Assembly (NCBI GenBank): GCA_030539055.1
Contig: JAUNSV010000001.1
Span: 1-64,000, forward strand
Origin: Eubacteriales bacterium
GTDB lineage: Bacteria > Bacillota > Clostridia > Lachnospirales > Lachnospiraceae
Length of the DNA: 64,000 nt
Direction of reading: 5' to 3'
Below are positions 34,034 to 43,557 of the stretch, one piece after another. Positions within the stretch are counted from its first letter, which is position 1, and each line of letters starts with the position of its first letter. A program made the position numbers and the translations under genes. Below the pieces are notes generated by a model, which searched no databases, was not told the DNA's origin, and saw only the letters and a program-made list of their open reading frames with translations.

Positions 34034-35128
34034 ATGCAATTAAAGAATAAAAATAAAATAAGAAATATAATACTGAGTATTATTTTAATATTAATAGTAA
34101 ATGGTATTTTATCATTCTTACAAGTAAATAAAAGCGATTATTATTATATTATTTCTATTATTCAAAGGTCTTTAGTTTTTGCTGTTATAGCTTGCTCAAT
34201 GAATTTAGTTATTGGATTTACAGGTTTATTCTCTCTTGGTCAAGCTGGTTTTATGGCTATAGGTGCATATGTAACTGCTATTTTTACTATACCAATAGAA
34301 AGAAGACCAAATGTTTATTATATAAATGGAATAAATGATTATTTAGCAAATATATATATCCCTTGGCCTATTGCACTAATTCTTGGTGGATTAGTAGCTG
34401 CTCTTTTTGCTTTTCTTATAGGTATGCCAGTTTTGAAATTAAAATCTGATTATTTAGCTATAGCTACCTTAGGTTTTGCAGAGATACTAAGAGCTGTTAT
34501 AGCTTCCCCTATGATGGATAGAATTACAAATGGTTCTTTTGGATTAAAAAATATTCCTGGTTTTTCTAATATTATAGAACTTACTATCATAAGTGCTATA
34601 TGTATTTTGATAATGATTTTACTTGTTAATTCATCGTATGGTAGAGATTTTAAAGCTATTCGAGAAGATGAAATTGCTGCAGAAGCAATGGGAATAAATA
34701 TTTTTAAGATGAAGCAATTGTCTTTTGTTATTTCTTCTTTTTTTGCAGGCGTAGGTGGTGGAATGTTTGCAATGTTTATTAGATCAATTGATTCAAAAAC
34801 ATTTCAAGTTTCTCTTACATATGATATTCTTTTAATGGTAGTGCTTGGTGGTATTGGCTCATTTACAGGTTCTATACTTGGTTCTTTTCTTGTAACTGCT
34901 AGTAAAGAGCTTTTAAGATTTTTTGATGAACCATTTTTGCTTTTTGGAAAAATAGAAGTATCTCTATTTAGACCAGGCTTTAGAATGGTTATTTTTTCAA
35001 TTTTATTAATGGTAGTAGTTTTATTTTTTAGAAAAGGAATTATTGGTGGCAAAGAGTTTTCATGGGATAAAATTATTAACTTTTTTATAAAACCTAATCA
35101 TAAGAAAAAAGATGAAGAGAGTATATAA
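34034..35128 (+). CDS. livM: Branched-chain amino acid ABC transporter permease LivM
   Basis: Second permease subunit, 364 residues. Typical blocks are SMNLVIGFTGLFSLGQAGFMAIGAYVTAI, LKSDYLAIATLGFAEILRAVI, YGRDFKAIREDEIAAEAMGINIFKMKQLSF (the EAA-like coupling loop) and VVLGGIGSFTGSILGSFLV. AAAGGAAG precedes the ATG, 12 bases after livH. Confidence 0.95.
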   Translation: MQLKNKNKIRNIILSIILILIVNGILSFLQVNKSDYYYIISIIQRSLVFAVIACSMNLVIGFTGLFSLGQAGFMAIGAYVTAIFTIPIERRPNVYYINGINDYLANIYIPWPIALILGGLVAALFAFLIGMPVLKLKSDYLAIATLGFAEILRAVIASPMMDRITNGSFGLKNIPGFSNIIELTIISAICILIMILLVNSSYGRDFKAIREDEIAAEAMGINIFKMKQLSFVISSFFAGVGGGMFAMFIRSIDSKTFQVSLTYDILLMVVLGGIGSFTGSILGSFLVTASKELLRFFDEPFLLFGKIEVSLFRPGFRMVIFSILLMVVVLFFRKGIIGGKEFSWDKIINFFIKPNHKKKDEESI

Positions 35129-35130
35129 TT

Positions 35131-35892
35131 ATGAATAACATTTTAACTCTTACAAATATGACAATGCAATTTGGTGGTGTAGTAGCAATAAGCAATCTTA
35201 GTTTAAAAGTAGATGATGGCGAAATCGTTGCTTTGATTGGACCTAATGGTGCTGGCAAGACTACTGCTTTTAATTGTATTACAGGAATTTATACTCCTAC
35301 AGATGGATCAATTTTTTTTAAGGATAAACCATTACTTCGTATTCCTACATATGAAATAACAAAATTGGGTATTTCTAGAACTTTTCAAAATATTAGATTA
35401 TTTTCTAGCTTAAGTGTATTTGATAATGTATTGATAGCTCTTCACTTAAGAGCAAAAGATAACCCTCTTAGTGCTACTCTTCGATTCAATTATAAAGAAG
35501 AAAAAAGAATGAGAGAGGAAGCATCAATCTTATTAGAAAAACAATCTTTATTAAAATATAAAAATGAAATAGCCTCTTCTCTACCATATGGTTTGCAAAG
35601 AAGACTAGAAATTGCAAGGGCACTTGCTACTAGCCCTACTCTTCTACTCTTAGATGAGCCAGCAGCTGGTATGAATCCACAAGAAACAAAAGAATTAACT
35701 GAATACATTTTTCAAATAAGAAAAGAATATAACTTAAGCATTCTTATGATAGAGCATCATATGGATTTAGTTATGGATATTTCTGATAGAATATATGTGC
35801 TTGATTTTGGAAAAATGATTGCACACGGTTCTCCAAAAGAAATACAAAATAATCCGCAAGTAATTAAAGCTTATTTGGGAGAAGCTGAATAA
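35131..35892 (+). CDS. livG: Branched-chain amino acid ABC transporter ATPase LivG
   Basis: Cytoplasmic ATPase subunit, 253 residues. Walker A GPNGAGKTTAFN, signature ASSLPYGLQRRLEIARAL (the usual LSGGQ reads LPYGLQ, as is normal in LivG proteins), Walker B LLLLDEPAAGMNP and the switch IEHHMDLVM are all present. It starts two bases after the livM stop. Confidence 0.95.
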   Translation: MNNILTLTNMTMQFGGVVAISNLSLKVDDGEIVALIGPNGAGKTTAFNCITGIYTPTDGSIFFKDKPLLRIPTYEITKLGISRTFQNIRLFSSLSVFDNVLIALHLRAKDNPLSATLRFNYKEEKRMREEASILLEKQSLLKYKNEIASSLPYGLQRRLEIARALATSPTLLLLDEPAAGMNPQETKELTEYIFQIRKEYNLSILMIEHHMDLVMDISDRIYVLDFGKMIAHGSPKEIQNNPQVIKAYLGEAE

Positions 35893-35925
35893 GATTATTT
35901 ATATAATATTCAAGGAGCATATTTA

Positions 35926-36619
35926 ATGTTACGAATAGAAAATTTAAAAGTAAACTATGGTGGTATTGAAGCTGTAAAAGGTATTTCTTTTGATGTTGAA
36001 GATGGCAAAATAGTAACTTTAATTGGAGCAAATGGTGCAGGAAAATCAACTACTCTTAGGACAATTTCTGGTTTAGTAAGAAAAAGCTCTGGCTCTATTA
36101 TATTCAATGGCGATGAAATTAGTCATCTTGATGCTTCTGATATAGTAAAAAAGGGTATTACACTTTGCCCAGAGGGAAGAAGAGTATTCCCCGATATGAC
36201 AGTTCTTGAAAATATTAAAATTGGTGCATATTTAAGAAATGATAATTTACAAAATGATATTAACAAAATATATTCAATGTTTCCTATTTTGCAAGAGAGA
36301 AATTGGCAACTTGCTGGTACTTTATCTGGTGGTGAACAACAAATGCTTGCTGTAGCAAGGTCTTTGATGTCTAACCCAAAAATAATGATGTTGGATGAAC
36401 CAAGCCTTGGTTTAGCTCCCTTGATAGTAAAAGAAAAATATAATAAAAGATATTAATGATCAAGGTGTTACTATTTTATTGATAGAACAAAATGCAAATA
36501 TGGCTTTAAGAATAGCTAATAAAGCTTATGTACTAGAAACTGGGAAAATTGTATTAAATGGAAGTGGTGAAGAATTATTAAAAAATGAAGAAATAAAAAA
36601 AGCTTACTTAGGAAAATAA
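35926..36619 (+). pseudogene. livF: Branched-chain amino acid ABC transporter ATPase LivF, frameshifted
   Basis: The first 176 codons encode Walker A GANGAGKSTTLR, the signature LSGGEQQMLAVARSL, Walker B IMMLDEPSLGLAP and LIVKE. They then run into KYNKRY and a stop at 36456. The missing C-terminus is present in another frame: NIIKDINDQGVTILLIEQNANMAL through to a stop at 36619 (KAYLGK). The total span is one base more than a multiple of three, and the junction is in the A-rich run at 36431-36440. Compared with normal LivF about five bases seem lost there. The D-loop and switch-His region are therefore cut off unless this is a sequencing error or recoding. A good AAGGAG site precedes the ATG. 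Confidence 0.85.
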
Positions 36620-36621
36620 TA

Positions 36622-37335
36622 ATGTATAAAAAAACTATTAAAAAAATAATAATGTTCTCACTTTTTTCTATTTTTATTATTTTGTTTTACAACACTTCTT
36701 TTTGTAAAAGTGATGTAATAATTCAAAAGAATAGTAATGAATTTAATCCTATATTTGAAGAAAATACTAACAATGATACTATCTCAAATAATAATAATTA
36801 TATTAATAAAAGCTCACAAGTTTATCAATCAAAAGATGATGCATACAAATCATTTTTTGGAGATTTTTACTCTTATGTAATTAATTATAAAAAAGCTGGT
36901 TTACAATTAACAAAAAAAAATATATATTCTTTAGAAGATTTTTATGCTTATTGTTCTAAATGGCTTGGTGGAACTGATGGAATGCCACAAGTAGGTGAAT
37001 TACTAGGAAAGTATTATTTCAAAAAAGATACTGGTGGAAATTTAGAAAACCAAACTATAGATGATGGTTTTATAGGATATTGCTTGTATAATAAAAAACA
37101 TGTAGAATTAATTCATTTTCTTTGCACATTTTTTTCTACTTGGAGATTTGATGAAGAATATGTAGGTATTCATGGTTACGATTTTTTAGCTGACCCCTAT
37201 GCTTCTATGGTTGATACAGCAAAGTTTTTTTATTATGAAAAAGAAACTATTCCAAAGTTTATATATGTGAAAAAAAATGTTCCTAATTTATATGATTTTT
37301 TTGAAGATTATTTTGTGAATAAAGAAAGTCAATAA
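36622..37335 (+). CDS. Hypothetical secreted or anchored protein
   Basis: A 237-residue protein I do not recognise. Residues 1-29 are a Lys-rich start plus hydrophobic signal or anchor. An Asn/Ser-rich linker (~35-70) leads to an acidic-aromatic domain with SFFGDFYSYVINYKKAG, YCSKWLGGTDGMPQVGELLGKYYF and HGYDFLADPYASMVD. Its ATG is three bases after the restored livF frame ends, so it seems to be the last gene of the liv transcript. Its final seven bases overlap the convergent DHHW gene. Confidence 0.7.
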   Translation: MYKKTIKKIIMFSLFSIFIILFYNTSFCKSDVIIQKNSNEFNPIFEENTNNDTISNNNNYINKSSQVYQSKDDAYKSFFGDFYSYVINYKKAGLQLTKKNIYSLEDFYAYCSKWLGGTDGMPQVGELLGKYYFKKDTGGNLENQTIDDGFIGYCLYNKKHVELIHFLCTFFSTWRFDEEYVGIHGYDFLADPYASMVDTAKFFYYEKETIPKFIYVKKNVPNLYDFFEDYFVNKESQ

Positions 37336-38435
37336 ATGGATAGGGCACCTAGGTCTGTGTCAATAGTATTTGCATTGTAGAGGATTAATACATCTTCTAT
37401 TTTTTTGTCTTCTATAAAATCTTTGATTGATTTGTGATAAGACCTTGGATCAAATATATATATGTTTTTGTAATGTGATAATAAAAAAGGTATAAAACAA
37501 TTTGCATAAGAATCCTTAATAATAACTAATTCTTTATCTTGTTTAAAATTTAAATTTTCTATTTCTACAAATGAATGCAAATTATCCAAAAATAAAGAAT
37601 ATTTATCTTTCTTATTTAAATAATCATAATTATATAATGAATTATTTTCTATATTATCATATTTTACTTTTATACTCTCTTTGTAATCATGAACATATAT
37701 AGTATCACTTTTTATGCCCAATAAATTTACTTTTGAATAAGTAGTACCATAAAAATTATTATCTACTTCTTTTTCATTATATTCTACAGCTTCTTCATCC
37801 ATAACTTCCATTAATTTTTTGTATGCAATATATGCACCATAAGTCGTCCAGTGGTGGTCAGTATTATAATATAAATCTTTTGTATTATTTTCTTTTTCAT
37901 TAAAAAAAGTATCTCTTAAATCTACAAAATTCTCTCTTTCTGCACTTTGTAAAAAATAATTTATAATCTTATTTTGGTCGTATGAAGTATTATATTTTGG
38001 CATTTGATCATTGTATATCAAATTTTTACTTGGTACTATCATAGTATAAAAATTTGTATTAGTATTTATGCTTTCAAAAAATAAATTAAACACATTTTTA
38101 ATTTTTTCAATATTTTTTGGTTTTTCACATATATCAAATAATTTTTTATCACTAGAAATATATACATTATTTATTTCTTTTTTACCAATAAAAATATCTA
38201 TTTCGCTCTTTAATGTAATAAAAAAATCTCTAAAAGGAAAATGATCAGAAAAATGGTCATATAAATCTTTTGAAAAATCTCCATTCATTATACTCTCTAT
38301 ACTTACTTTTGGAAATTTTTTTAAATACCTATTTTCACTTTCAGAAAAATCTTCTTTTTTAAAAACAAAAATCATAATAAAAAATATTATTATTAAAAAT
38401 GATATTATAATTGTAATTTTATTTTTGTTTTTCAT
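37329..38435 (-). CDS. DHHW-family protein (AlgJ/DltD-like acylation partner)
   Basis: A 368-residue membrane-anchored SGNH-like protein expected to act with the adjacent MBOAT enzyme in O-acylating an extracellular polymer. One membrane helix spans ~4-26. The domain contains ESENRYLKKFPK, FSDHFPFRDFF, the hallmark YYNTDHHWTTYGAYIAYKKL and a serine block VIIKDSYANCF. I start at the ATG at 38435, one base after the MBOAT stop. It is the last gene of the eight-gene envelope cluster. Confidence 0.87.
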   Translation of the reverse strand: MKNKNKITIIISFLIIIFFIMIFVFKKEDFSESENRYLKKFPKVSIESIMNGDFSKDLYDHFSDHFPFRDFFITLKSEIDIFIGKKEINNVYISSDKKLFDICEKPKNIEKIKNVFNLFFESINTNTNFYTMIVPSKNLIYNDQMPKYNTSYDQNKIINYFLQSAERENFVDLRDTFFNEKENNTKDLYYNTDHHWTTYGAYIAYKKLMEVMDEEAVEYNEKEVDNNFYGTTYSKVNLLGIKSDTIYVHDYKESIKVKYDNIENNSLYNYDYLNKKDKYSLFLDNLHSFVEIENLNFKQDKELVIIKDSYANCFIPFLLSHYKNIYIFDPRSYHKSIKDFIEDKKIEDVLILYNANTIDTDLGALSIY

Positions 38436-38436
38436 A

Positions 38437-39852
38437 TTAAAACCTAAAATATAAAAATGGTGTATAACTATCATTCACTATATTAGCAATTGATATAAAG
38501 AATAATATAATAATTATACTTATTTGTATGGAATTATATAAGTATGGGATTTTTACTTTCATTTTACTTATATAATTTTTGATACACATACATATAGGTA
38601 GAGATACAATTAATCCTATTATAATTATTACAAAATTATTACTTATTTGCCAAAAGAAAAAATTATCTATATAATTACTGTTTGTTATAAAAAATAATTT
38701 TGAAAAATATAATTTGATTTGTGAAAAGTCTCCTATAGCAAAAAATACAAAACCTATTAATATTAAAACTGAAGCATATATGTGTTTACATATCTTATTC
38801 ATTTTAATTAAAATATTATTTAATACATATTTTTCTATTACTAGAATAATACCAAAATATAGACCCCAGCAAACATAACTATAATTTGCACCGTGCCAAA
38901 GCCCAGTCAATATCCAAACAATTAATATATTTCTAATATGATTAATTTTTGATACTTTGCTACCACCAAGTGGAATATATACATAATCTCTAAACCAGGT
39001 AGAAAGTGATATATGCCACCTCCTCCAAAAATCTGTAATAGAAATGGAAGCAAAAGGGTAATTGAAATTTTCTTCATAATTAAAACCTAACATTTTCCCC
39101 ATACCTATAGCCATATCAGAGTATGAAGCAAAATCTAAATATAAAGCCATCAAAAAAATAAATATAGAAAAAAATGCACTTACAATCGACAAATTCTCAA
39201 AACCATATTTTTCTGTTTCTTTCCATATATTAAACAATTGGTTAGCAAGTAATGTTTTTTTGAAAAGTCCTATTAAAAATCTATTGAAACCTAAACAAAA
39301 ATTATTTTTATTTACTTCTCTACTTCTTAAATTGTGTTGAACTATTTGAAATCTTACTATAGGTCCAGCAATTAATTGTGGAAACATTGAAATATATGTT
39401 AAATAGTTTATGAAACTGTTTTCTACTTCACAATCTTTTCTATACATATCTATAGTGTAACTCAAGCTTTGAAATATAAAAAAACTAATGCCGATTGGTA
39501 ATGTGCTTTCATGAATGTATAAATTTACATTGAGTACTTTGGATATTATAGATAATAAAAATGAAAAATATTTTGCATAAATTAATATAGATAAATCTAT
39601 GAATATTGAAGAAAATAATATTACTTTTTTTATTTTTATGTTATTAGCATATTTATTAATTAATTTACCAAAATTAAAATCTAAAAAAGATATTAAAATC
39701 ATTACAAAAACATATTTTGGTTCTCCAAAAGAATAAAAAATTAAACTAAAAATTAATAAGCAAAAATTTTTATATTTTATTGGTAAAAAAAAATATAATA
39801 TAAAAAATATTGGAAAAAAAATAAAAATAAAAGGTATGCTATTGAATATCAT
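38437..39852 (-). CDS. MBOAT-family O-acyltransferase (AlgI/PatA/DltB-like)
   Basis: Multi-pass enzyme of 471 residues that passes acyl groups across the membrane to a polysaccharide or wall polymer. It has LPIGISFFIFQSLSYTIDMYR, the conserved FWRRWHISLSTWFRDYVYIPLGGSK, and the catalytic His region ILTGLWHGANYSYVCWGLYFG. At least ten hydrophobic segments are visible. An AAAGGTGCC site precedes the ATG, which overlaps the upstream SGNH gene by 14 bases. Confidence 0.93.
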   Translation of the reverse strand: MIFNSIPFIFIFFPIFFILYFFLPIKYKNFCLLIFSLIFYSFGEPKYVFVMILISFLDFNFGKLINKYANNIKIKKVILFSSIFIDLSILIYAKYFSFLLSIISKVLNVNLYIHESTLPIGISFFIFQSLSYTIDMYRKDCEVENSFINYLTYISMFPQLIAGPIVRFQIVQHNLRSREVNKNNFCLGFNRFLIGLFKKTLLANQLFNIWKETEKYGFENLSIVSAFFSIFIFLMALYLDFASYSDMAIGMGKMLGFNYEENFNYPFASISITDFWRRWHISLSTWFRDYVYIPLGGSKVSKINHIRNILIVWILTGLWHGANYSYVCWGLYFGIILVIEKYVLNNILIKMNKICKHIYASVLILIGFVFFAIGDFSQIKLYFSKLFFITNSNYIDNFFFWQISNNFVIIIIGLIVSLPICMCIKNYISKMKVKIPYLYNSIQISIIIILFFISIANIVNDSYTPFLYFRF

Positions 39853-40618
39853 TTGGCACCTTTCTTATATAATCTCTTAGTGTATTTAATATGATTTCGT
39901 AAGCACTGTCAGACAAATGCACATATTTATCTGTAGAATAAATACCTTTTAGATCTCCATTTTCATCAATTAATTTTGAATACACATCTATAAAACCAAC
40001 CTCGTTCTCTTTTGCAAATACTTTTAATGTATCATTGAATATTTTAATATTTTCTCTATTTAATTTATATACACTTACTCCCTTATAAGCACCAGTCATA
40101 GTAATCAAATGGATGTTGGTATCTGGAGCAAAAGATTTTATTTTATCAATTAATTCTTTATAATAAATAAAAGTTTCTTCTATAGTAAAACTTTCTAAAT
40201 CATTGACACCTAGGCAAATAAATGTATTCTTAGCTTGCATCAAATTTATTGATTCCCATATAGGATATCTTTTTCCTAAGTATAATGGATAAGGAATTTT
40301 TGTCCAGTCTGGATGTAAACAAATATTTGTAGATAAAGATATTACTGTTAGGAATTTAATTTGACTTAAATAGGAAGTATTTCTTTGCATACAATAATTC
40401 TCAAAGCCTTTTGTAACAGAATCTCCAATAAAAACAGAATTGATTAAAAAATTATCAATTTCACTCTCATTAAGAAAAACATTTGGACCTAATTTTTCAC
40501 CATTAAAAAGGTCTGTTGGTGATGATTTGATTATAGAAAAACTATATGAATTAGATAATAATATAAATATTCCTAATAATATATTTATAATAAATATTTG
40601 TTTATTTTTTTGAATCAT
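39839..40618 (-). CDS. SGNH/GDSL-type esterase, secreted or anchored (third of three)
   Basis: A 259-residue protein with an N-terminal signal or anchor (~9-27). The catalytic blocks are VFIGDSVTKGF (block I Ser), FICLGVNDLES (block III Asn) and STDKYVHLSDSAY (block V, His preceded by Asp with one extra residue). It probably transfers or removes acyl groups on the surface polymer made with the MBOAT/DHHW pair, whose genes follow directly. Confidence 0.85.
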   Translation of the reverse strand: MIQKNKQIFIINILLGIFILLSNSYSFSIIKSSPTDLFNGEKLGPNVFLNESEIDNFLINSVFIGDSVTKGFENYCMQRNTSYLSQIKFLTVISLSTNICLHPDWTKIPYPLYLGKRYPIWESINLMQAKNTFICLGVNDLESFTIEETFIYYKELIDKIKSFAPDTNIHLITMTGAYKGVSVYKLNRENIKIFNDTLKVFAKENEVGFIDVYSKLIDENGDLKGIYSTDKYVHLSDSAYEIILNTLRDYIRKVPNDIQ

Positions 40619-40625
40619 AAATTAT

Positions 40626-41774
40626 TTATTCTATACTCACCCATATTTCTGGTCTAACAAGTACATTAGTTGCTAGTATTGTAACTCCCATAGGACTTTT
40701 TCTGCCATAAGCATCTACAACCATTGAGGTATAGTTATCAATCCCTTGATTTCTTAACCAATAAAAACCATTTGAATAAACACTACTATCTACACTTGCC
40801 CAGGCACCTTGCCAAATTGCATAAGATGATGCCTTACATTTTGAATTATTTTCACTACCTAAGTAAGTATTTACTTCTCCCTCACTTGGTATAAAAACAT
40901 AATCATTAGAAGCTTTGCCACTTGAGATACCTGTTGTTTTATTTTTACTTGTGCCAATTCTGCTTCTTACGATAAGCTCTCTTTCATTTTTATTAAAAGC
41001 ATTTTTATAAAAAGTAGTATTTAACCAATTGCGTAAAGAAGAATTGCTCCAATTGACTGGTGTTAAAGTAGAATTGTATTGCTTACAATCTAGCCCCTTT
41101 TCTGCAATTAGTAATGCTTTACCATCTTTTATATCTAAGATTTTCCATCTGATTTTTTCTTTTGAATTATAATCATGTGTGCTTTGTGCATAAGAACCAA
41201 ATTGAACATAATTCCCTACTCTAAAATCACTTGTGCCAAAGTTAGTTCTTAGTGTTGCACTATCTATAACTTTTGTGTTGTCTGTATTTGAGTGTGTTGT
41301 ATTTGGTGTATGTATATTTGTATTATTATTTGTAATTGATTGAATACTACTTGTATTGCTTCTTGTGCTAAAATTATAAATATCACTTAGTATCCTGTCT
41401 TTTGCTATTTGGACTATAGTGTTGTTGTTATTAGTGGCATTATTTACTATATTAATATTATTCTTTATTTCACTTATAGTAGAAAATGAAGCAATCATTC
41501 TTCTTTCTTCATCTATTTTTATTTGCATTAAAGAAGCTTCTATTGATTCACTTTGTACTTTTACAATATTTCTTTTTTCATCTGATTGAAATTTTAATAC
41601 AAGTGCAATAGAAGCAAAAGCTGCTAGTATAATCATAATTAATGCGTACTTTAATATCTTCTTATTTTTGTTTGTATTATGATTATTTTTTTTAGAATAA
41701 TCTAATTTAGCACCACAAACACGACAAAATACAAAACCATCAGGTGTTTCATTTCCACATTTTTCGCATATCAT
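40626..41774 (-). CDS. Zinc-ribbon, transmembrane and DUF6273 protein
   Basis: A 382-residue protein with an N-terminal cytoplasmic zinc ribbon (CEKCGNETPDGFVFCRVCGAKL), one membrane helix (~41-61), and a long Asn/Thr/Ser-rich linker (~100-170). The extracellular C-terminal domain contains VGNYVQFGSYAQ, IRWKILDIKDGKALLIAEKGLDCKQYN and SLRNWLNTTFYKNAF, the pattern of DUF6273 domains. That domain has no established function. A strong AGGAGAAT site precedes the ATG. Confidence 0.83.
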   Translation of the reverse strand: MICEKCGNETPDGFVFCRVCGAKLDYSKKNNHNTNKNKKILKYALIMIILAAFASIALVLKFQSDEKRNIVKVQSESIEASLMQIKIDEERRMIASFSTISEIKNNINIVNNATNNNNTIVQIAKDRILSDIYNFSTRSNTSSIQSITNNNTNIHTPNTTHSNTDNTKVIDSATLRTNFGTSDFRVGNYVQFGSYAQSTHDYNSKEKIRWKILDIKDGKALLIAEKGLDCKQYNSTLTPVNWSNSSLRNWLNTTFYKNAFNKNERELIVRSRIGTSKNKTTGISSGKASNDYVFIPSEGEVNTYLGSENNSKCKASSYAIWQGAWASVDSSVYSNGFYWLRNQGIDNYTSMVVDAYGRKSPMGVTILATNVLVRPEIWVSIE

Positions 41775-41777
41775 ATT

Positions 41778-42773
41778 CTATTCTCCTACAAAATAATCAT
41801 TAATAGCTAGTGCTATTTTTTTACTTAATTCATTTAAGCGTAAATCACTGTGATCTGAAGCTTTATCTCCTAGTTCTAAATCTATTGTGGGTATATTAGA
41901 ATAAGAAATTTGAGTTAAGTCCATACCCATTCTTCCGTTACCATAAATTTTTTCATTATTATTTTTTAAATAATTAATTATACAATCTCCTAATTCATCA
42001 CTCATTTTGTATGTATTAATAACTGGTTCCATTTCAAGAAATGATTTTACTTTTGGAGCTCCTATATAAAATATGCCCTCATCGTTAGTAGTAGAGTTGT
42101 AATGAATAGAAATATGTATATTTGCAACATTATTCGATATAACAGTTCTTGCAATATTATCTAATTGAGTATTATCATTTTCTCTTAGCATAAGAACAGA
42201 GTATCCAAGGTTTAATAATTCATCTCTTAAAAATAATGAAAATTTTAAATTCACTTCTGCTTCGGTAGTGCCATCTAAAAATGTCATTCCACTTGAAATT
42301 GCCATACTATTAACTTCTCCTACAGCATTAGTGCCTCCAGTTACTTTTGGACTTCCATCTGGATGTGATAAAGTTTTTTGTTTTTCGCCGTCTTTAGTAC
42401 CATGCCCTGCATTAATAGCAATAATTTTGTCATAATATTTATTATCTGAATTAATATATAATTTTGCTTTGTGTGAATGAATTTTTGACTTGTTTGCATT
42501 CTCCCAAGCTAGGTCAAGTGGTATATCTTTAATATAAATATTTTGTTTATATTTTATTACAGTGCTTTTTATTCCTAAGTAGTCTTCATAATACTTTATA
42601 TCTTTTTTATTATCGTTATAACTTATATCAATATTTTCAAGTGGAAAATCACTTGATTCTTGTATATTTATATTTGATATTACATTGTTTTGTTTATTAT
42701 TGCAAGAAGAAATTAAACAACAAGTACATACTATTAGAATAAAAAATGTTTTTTTATTATAAAATTTTTTCAT
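41778..42773 (-). CDS. N-acetylmuramoyl-L-alanine amidase lipoprotein (Amidase_3)
   Basis: Zinc amidase of 331 residues that cleaves the bond between MurNAc and the stem peptide. A lipoprotein signal ends at LISSC. The catalytic domain has the first zinc His in IAINAGHGTKDG, a Glu in GTTEAEVNLKFS, the second His in NIHISIHYNST and the late catalytic Glu in TIDLELGDKASDHSDL. It is embedded in the acylation cluster, implying that the polymer being modified is attached to or part of peptidoglycan. Confidence 0.9.
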   Translation of the reverse strand: MKKFYNKKTFFILIVCTCCLISSCNNKQNNVISNINIQESSDFPLENIDISYNDNKKDIKYYEDYLGIKSTVIKYKQNIYIKDIPLDLAWENANKSKIHSHKAKLYINSDNKYYDKIIAINAGHGTKDGEKQKTLSHPDGSPKVTGGTNAVGEVNSMAISSGMTFLDGTTEAEVNLKFSLFLRDELLNLGYSVLMLRENDNTQLDNIARTVISNNVANIHISIHYNSTTNDEGIFYIGAPKVKSFLEMEPVINTYKMSDELGDCIINYLKNNNEKIYGNGRMGMDLTQISYSNIPTIDLELGDKASDHSDLRLNELSKKIALAINDYFVGE

Positions 42774-42774
42774 T

Positions 42775-43557
42775 TCACATATTCATCATATACTCTAAAA
42801 ATTCATTTACTTTTGGAGTTAAATATGTCAAATGTACCATAGTAGAAACATGAGCTCCATCAAAATCTAAATAATTTGATCTATCCATTATATTATAATT
42901 CCAATTTTGATAATCTTCATATAAATCAAGTATAGGAATATTATGTATTAAAGCCCAATTTTTTAATATAGCTACATACTCCATACATCTTGTTTTGTAT
43001 GGTTCTCTCTCTTCCAAAGAAGCCCAAGGGAGTGGTAATACTAGACCAACTTTTACACTAGAATTTATTTTTAATGCATTATACAAAAATAAGTTTAAGC
43101 AACCATATAGAGTTAAATTTGTATTATCAAATATTGTGCCATAAGGGTAGGGTGCATAATCTTGCATAAGCACATCATTGAATGAACCAAAAACAGTCAA
43201 AAGAGTTGTTTTCTCTGACATAGATGCTACTCTCATATAGTAAGGAAAAGATGTATAATGTGTAAATACTTGATCAGTAGCAAAAGATTTGAATCCTGTT
43301 CCCATCATTGCAAGGTTTGTTGTTTCTACATCTTTTGTAGCTGCAATATAATCCATATACAAGGGAGTAGTCTCGCCATACTTTCTATGGTCTGAGATTG
43401 AGTCTCCTAGTATACACCATCTCACTACTACTTGATCATTTCTTTCTACTATGACTTTTGAAGATCCAGTAACATTATCACTTGCATTTGAGTCCATAGA
43501 TAAAGAAAAGATTATAATAATAAATAATATTTTAATTAAAGATTTGAAATTTTTCAT
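42775..43557 (-). CDS. SGNH/GDSL-type hydrolase, secreted (second of three)
   Basis: A 260-residue protein with a signal peptide (~1-25). Block I is WCILGDSISDHRKYG, block III is TVFGSFNDVL and block V is DFDGAHVSTMVHL, so Ser, Asn, Asp and His are all in place. It resembles bacterial SGNH carbohydrate esterases. Its start overlaps the preceding SGNH gene by four bases (ATGA). Confidence 0.87.
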   Translation of the reverse strand: MKNFKSLIKILFIIIIFSLSMDSNASDNVTGSSKVIVERNDQVVVRWCILGDSISDHRKYGETTPLYMDYIAATKDVETTNLAMMGTGFKSFATDQVFTHYTSFPYYMRVASMSEKTTLLTVFGSFNDVLMQDYAPYPYGTIFDNTNLTLYGCLNLFLYNALKINSSVKVGLVLPLPWASLEEREPYKTRCMEYVAILKNWALIHNIPILDLYEDYQNWNYNIMDRSNYLDFDGAHVSTMVHLTYLTPKVNEFLEYMMNM

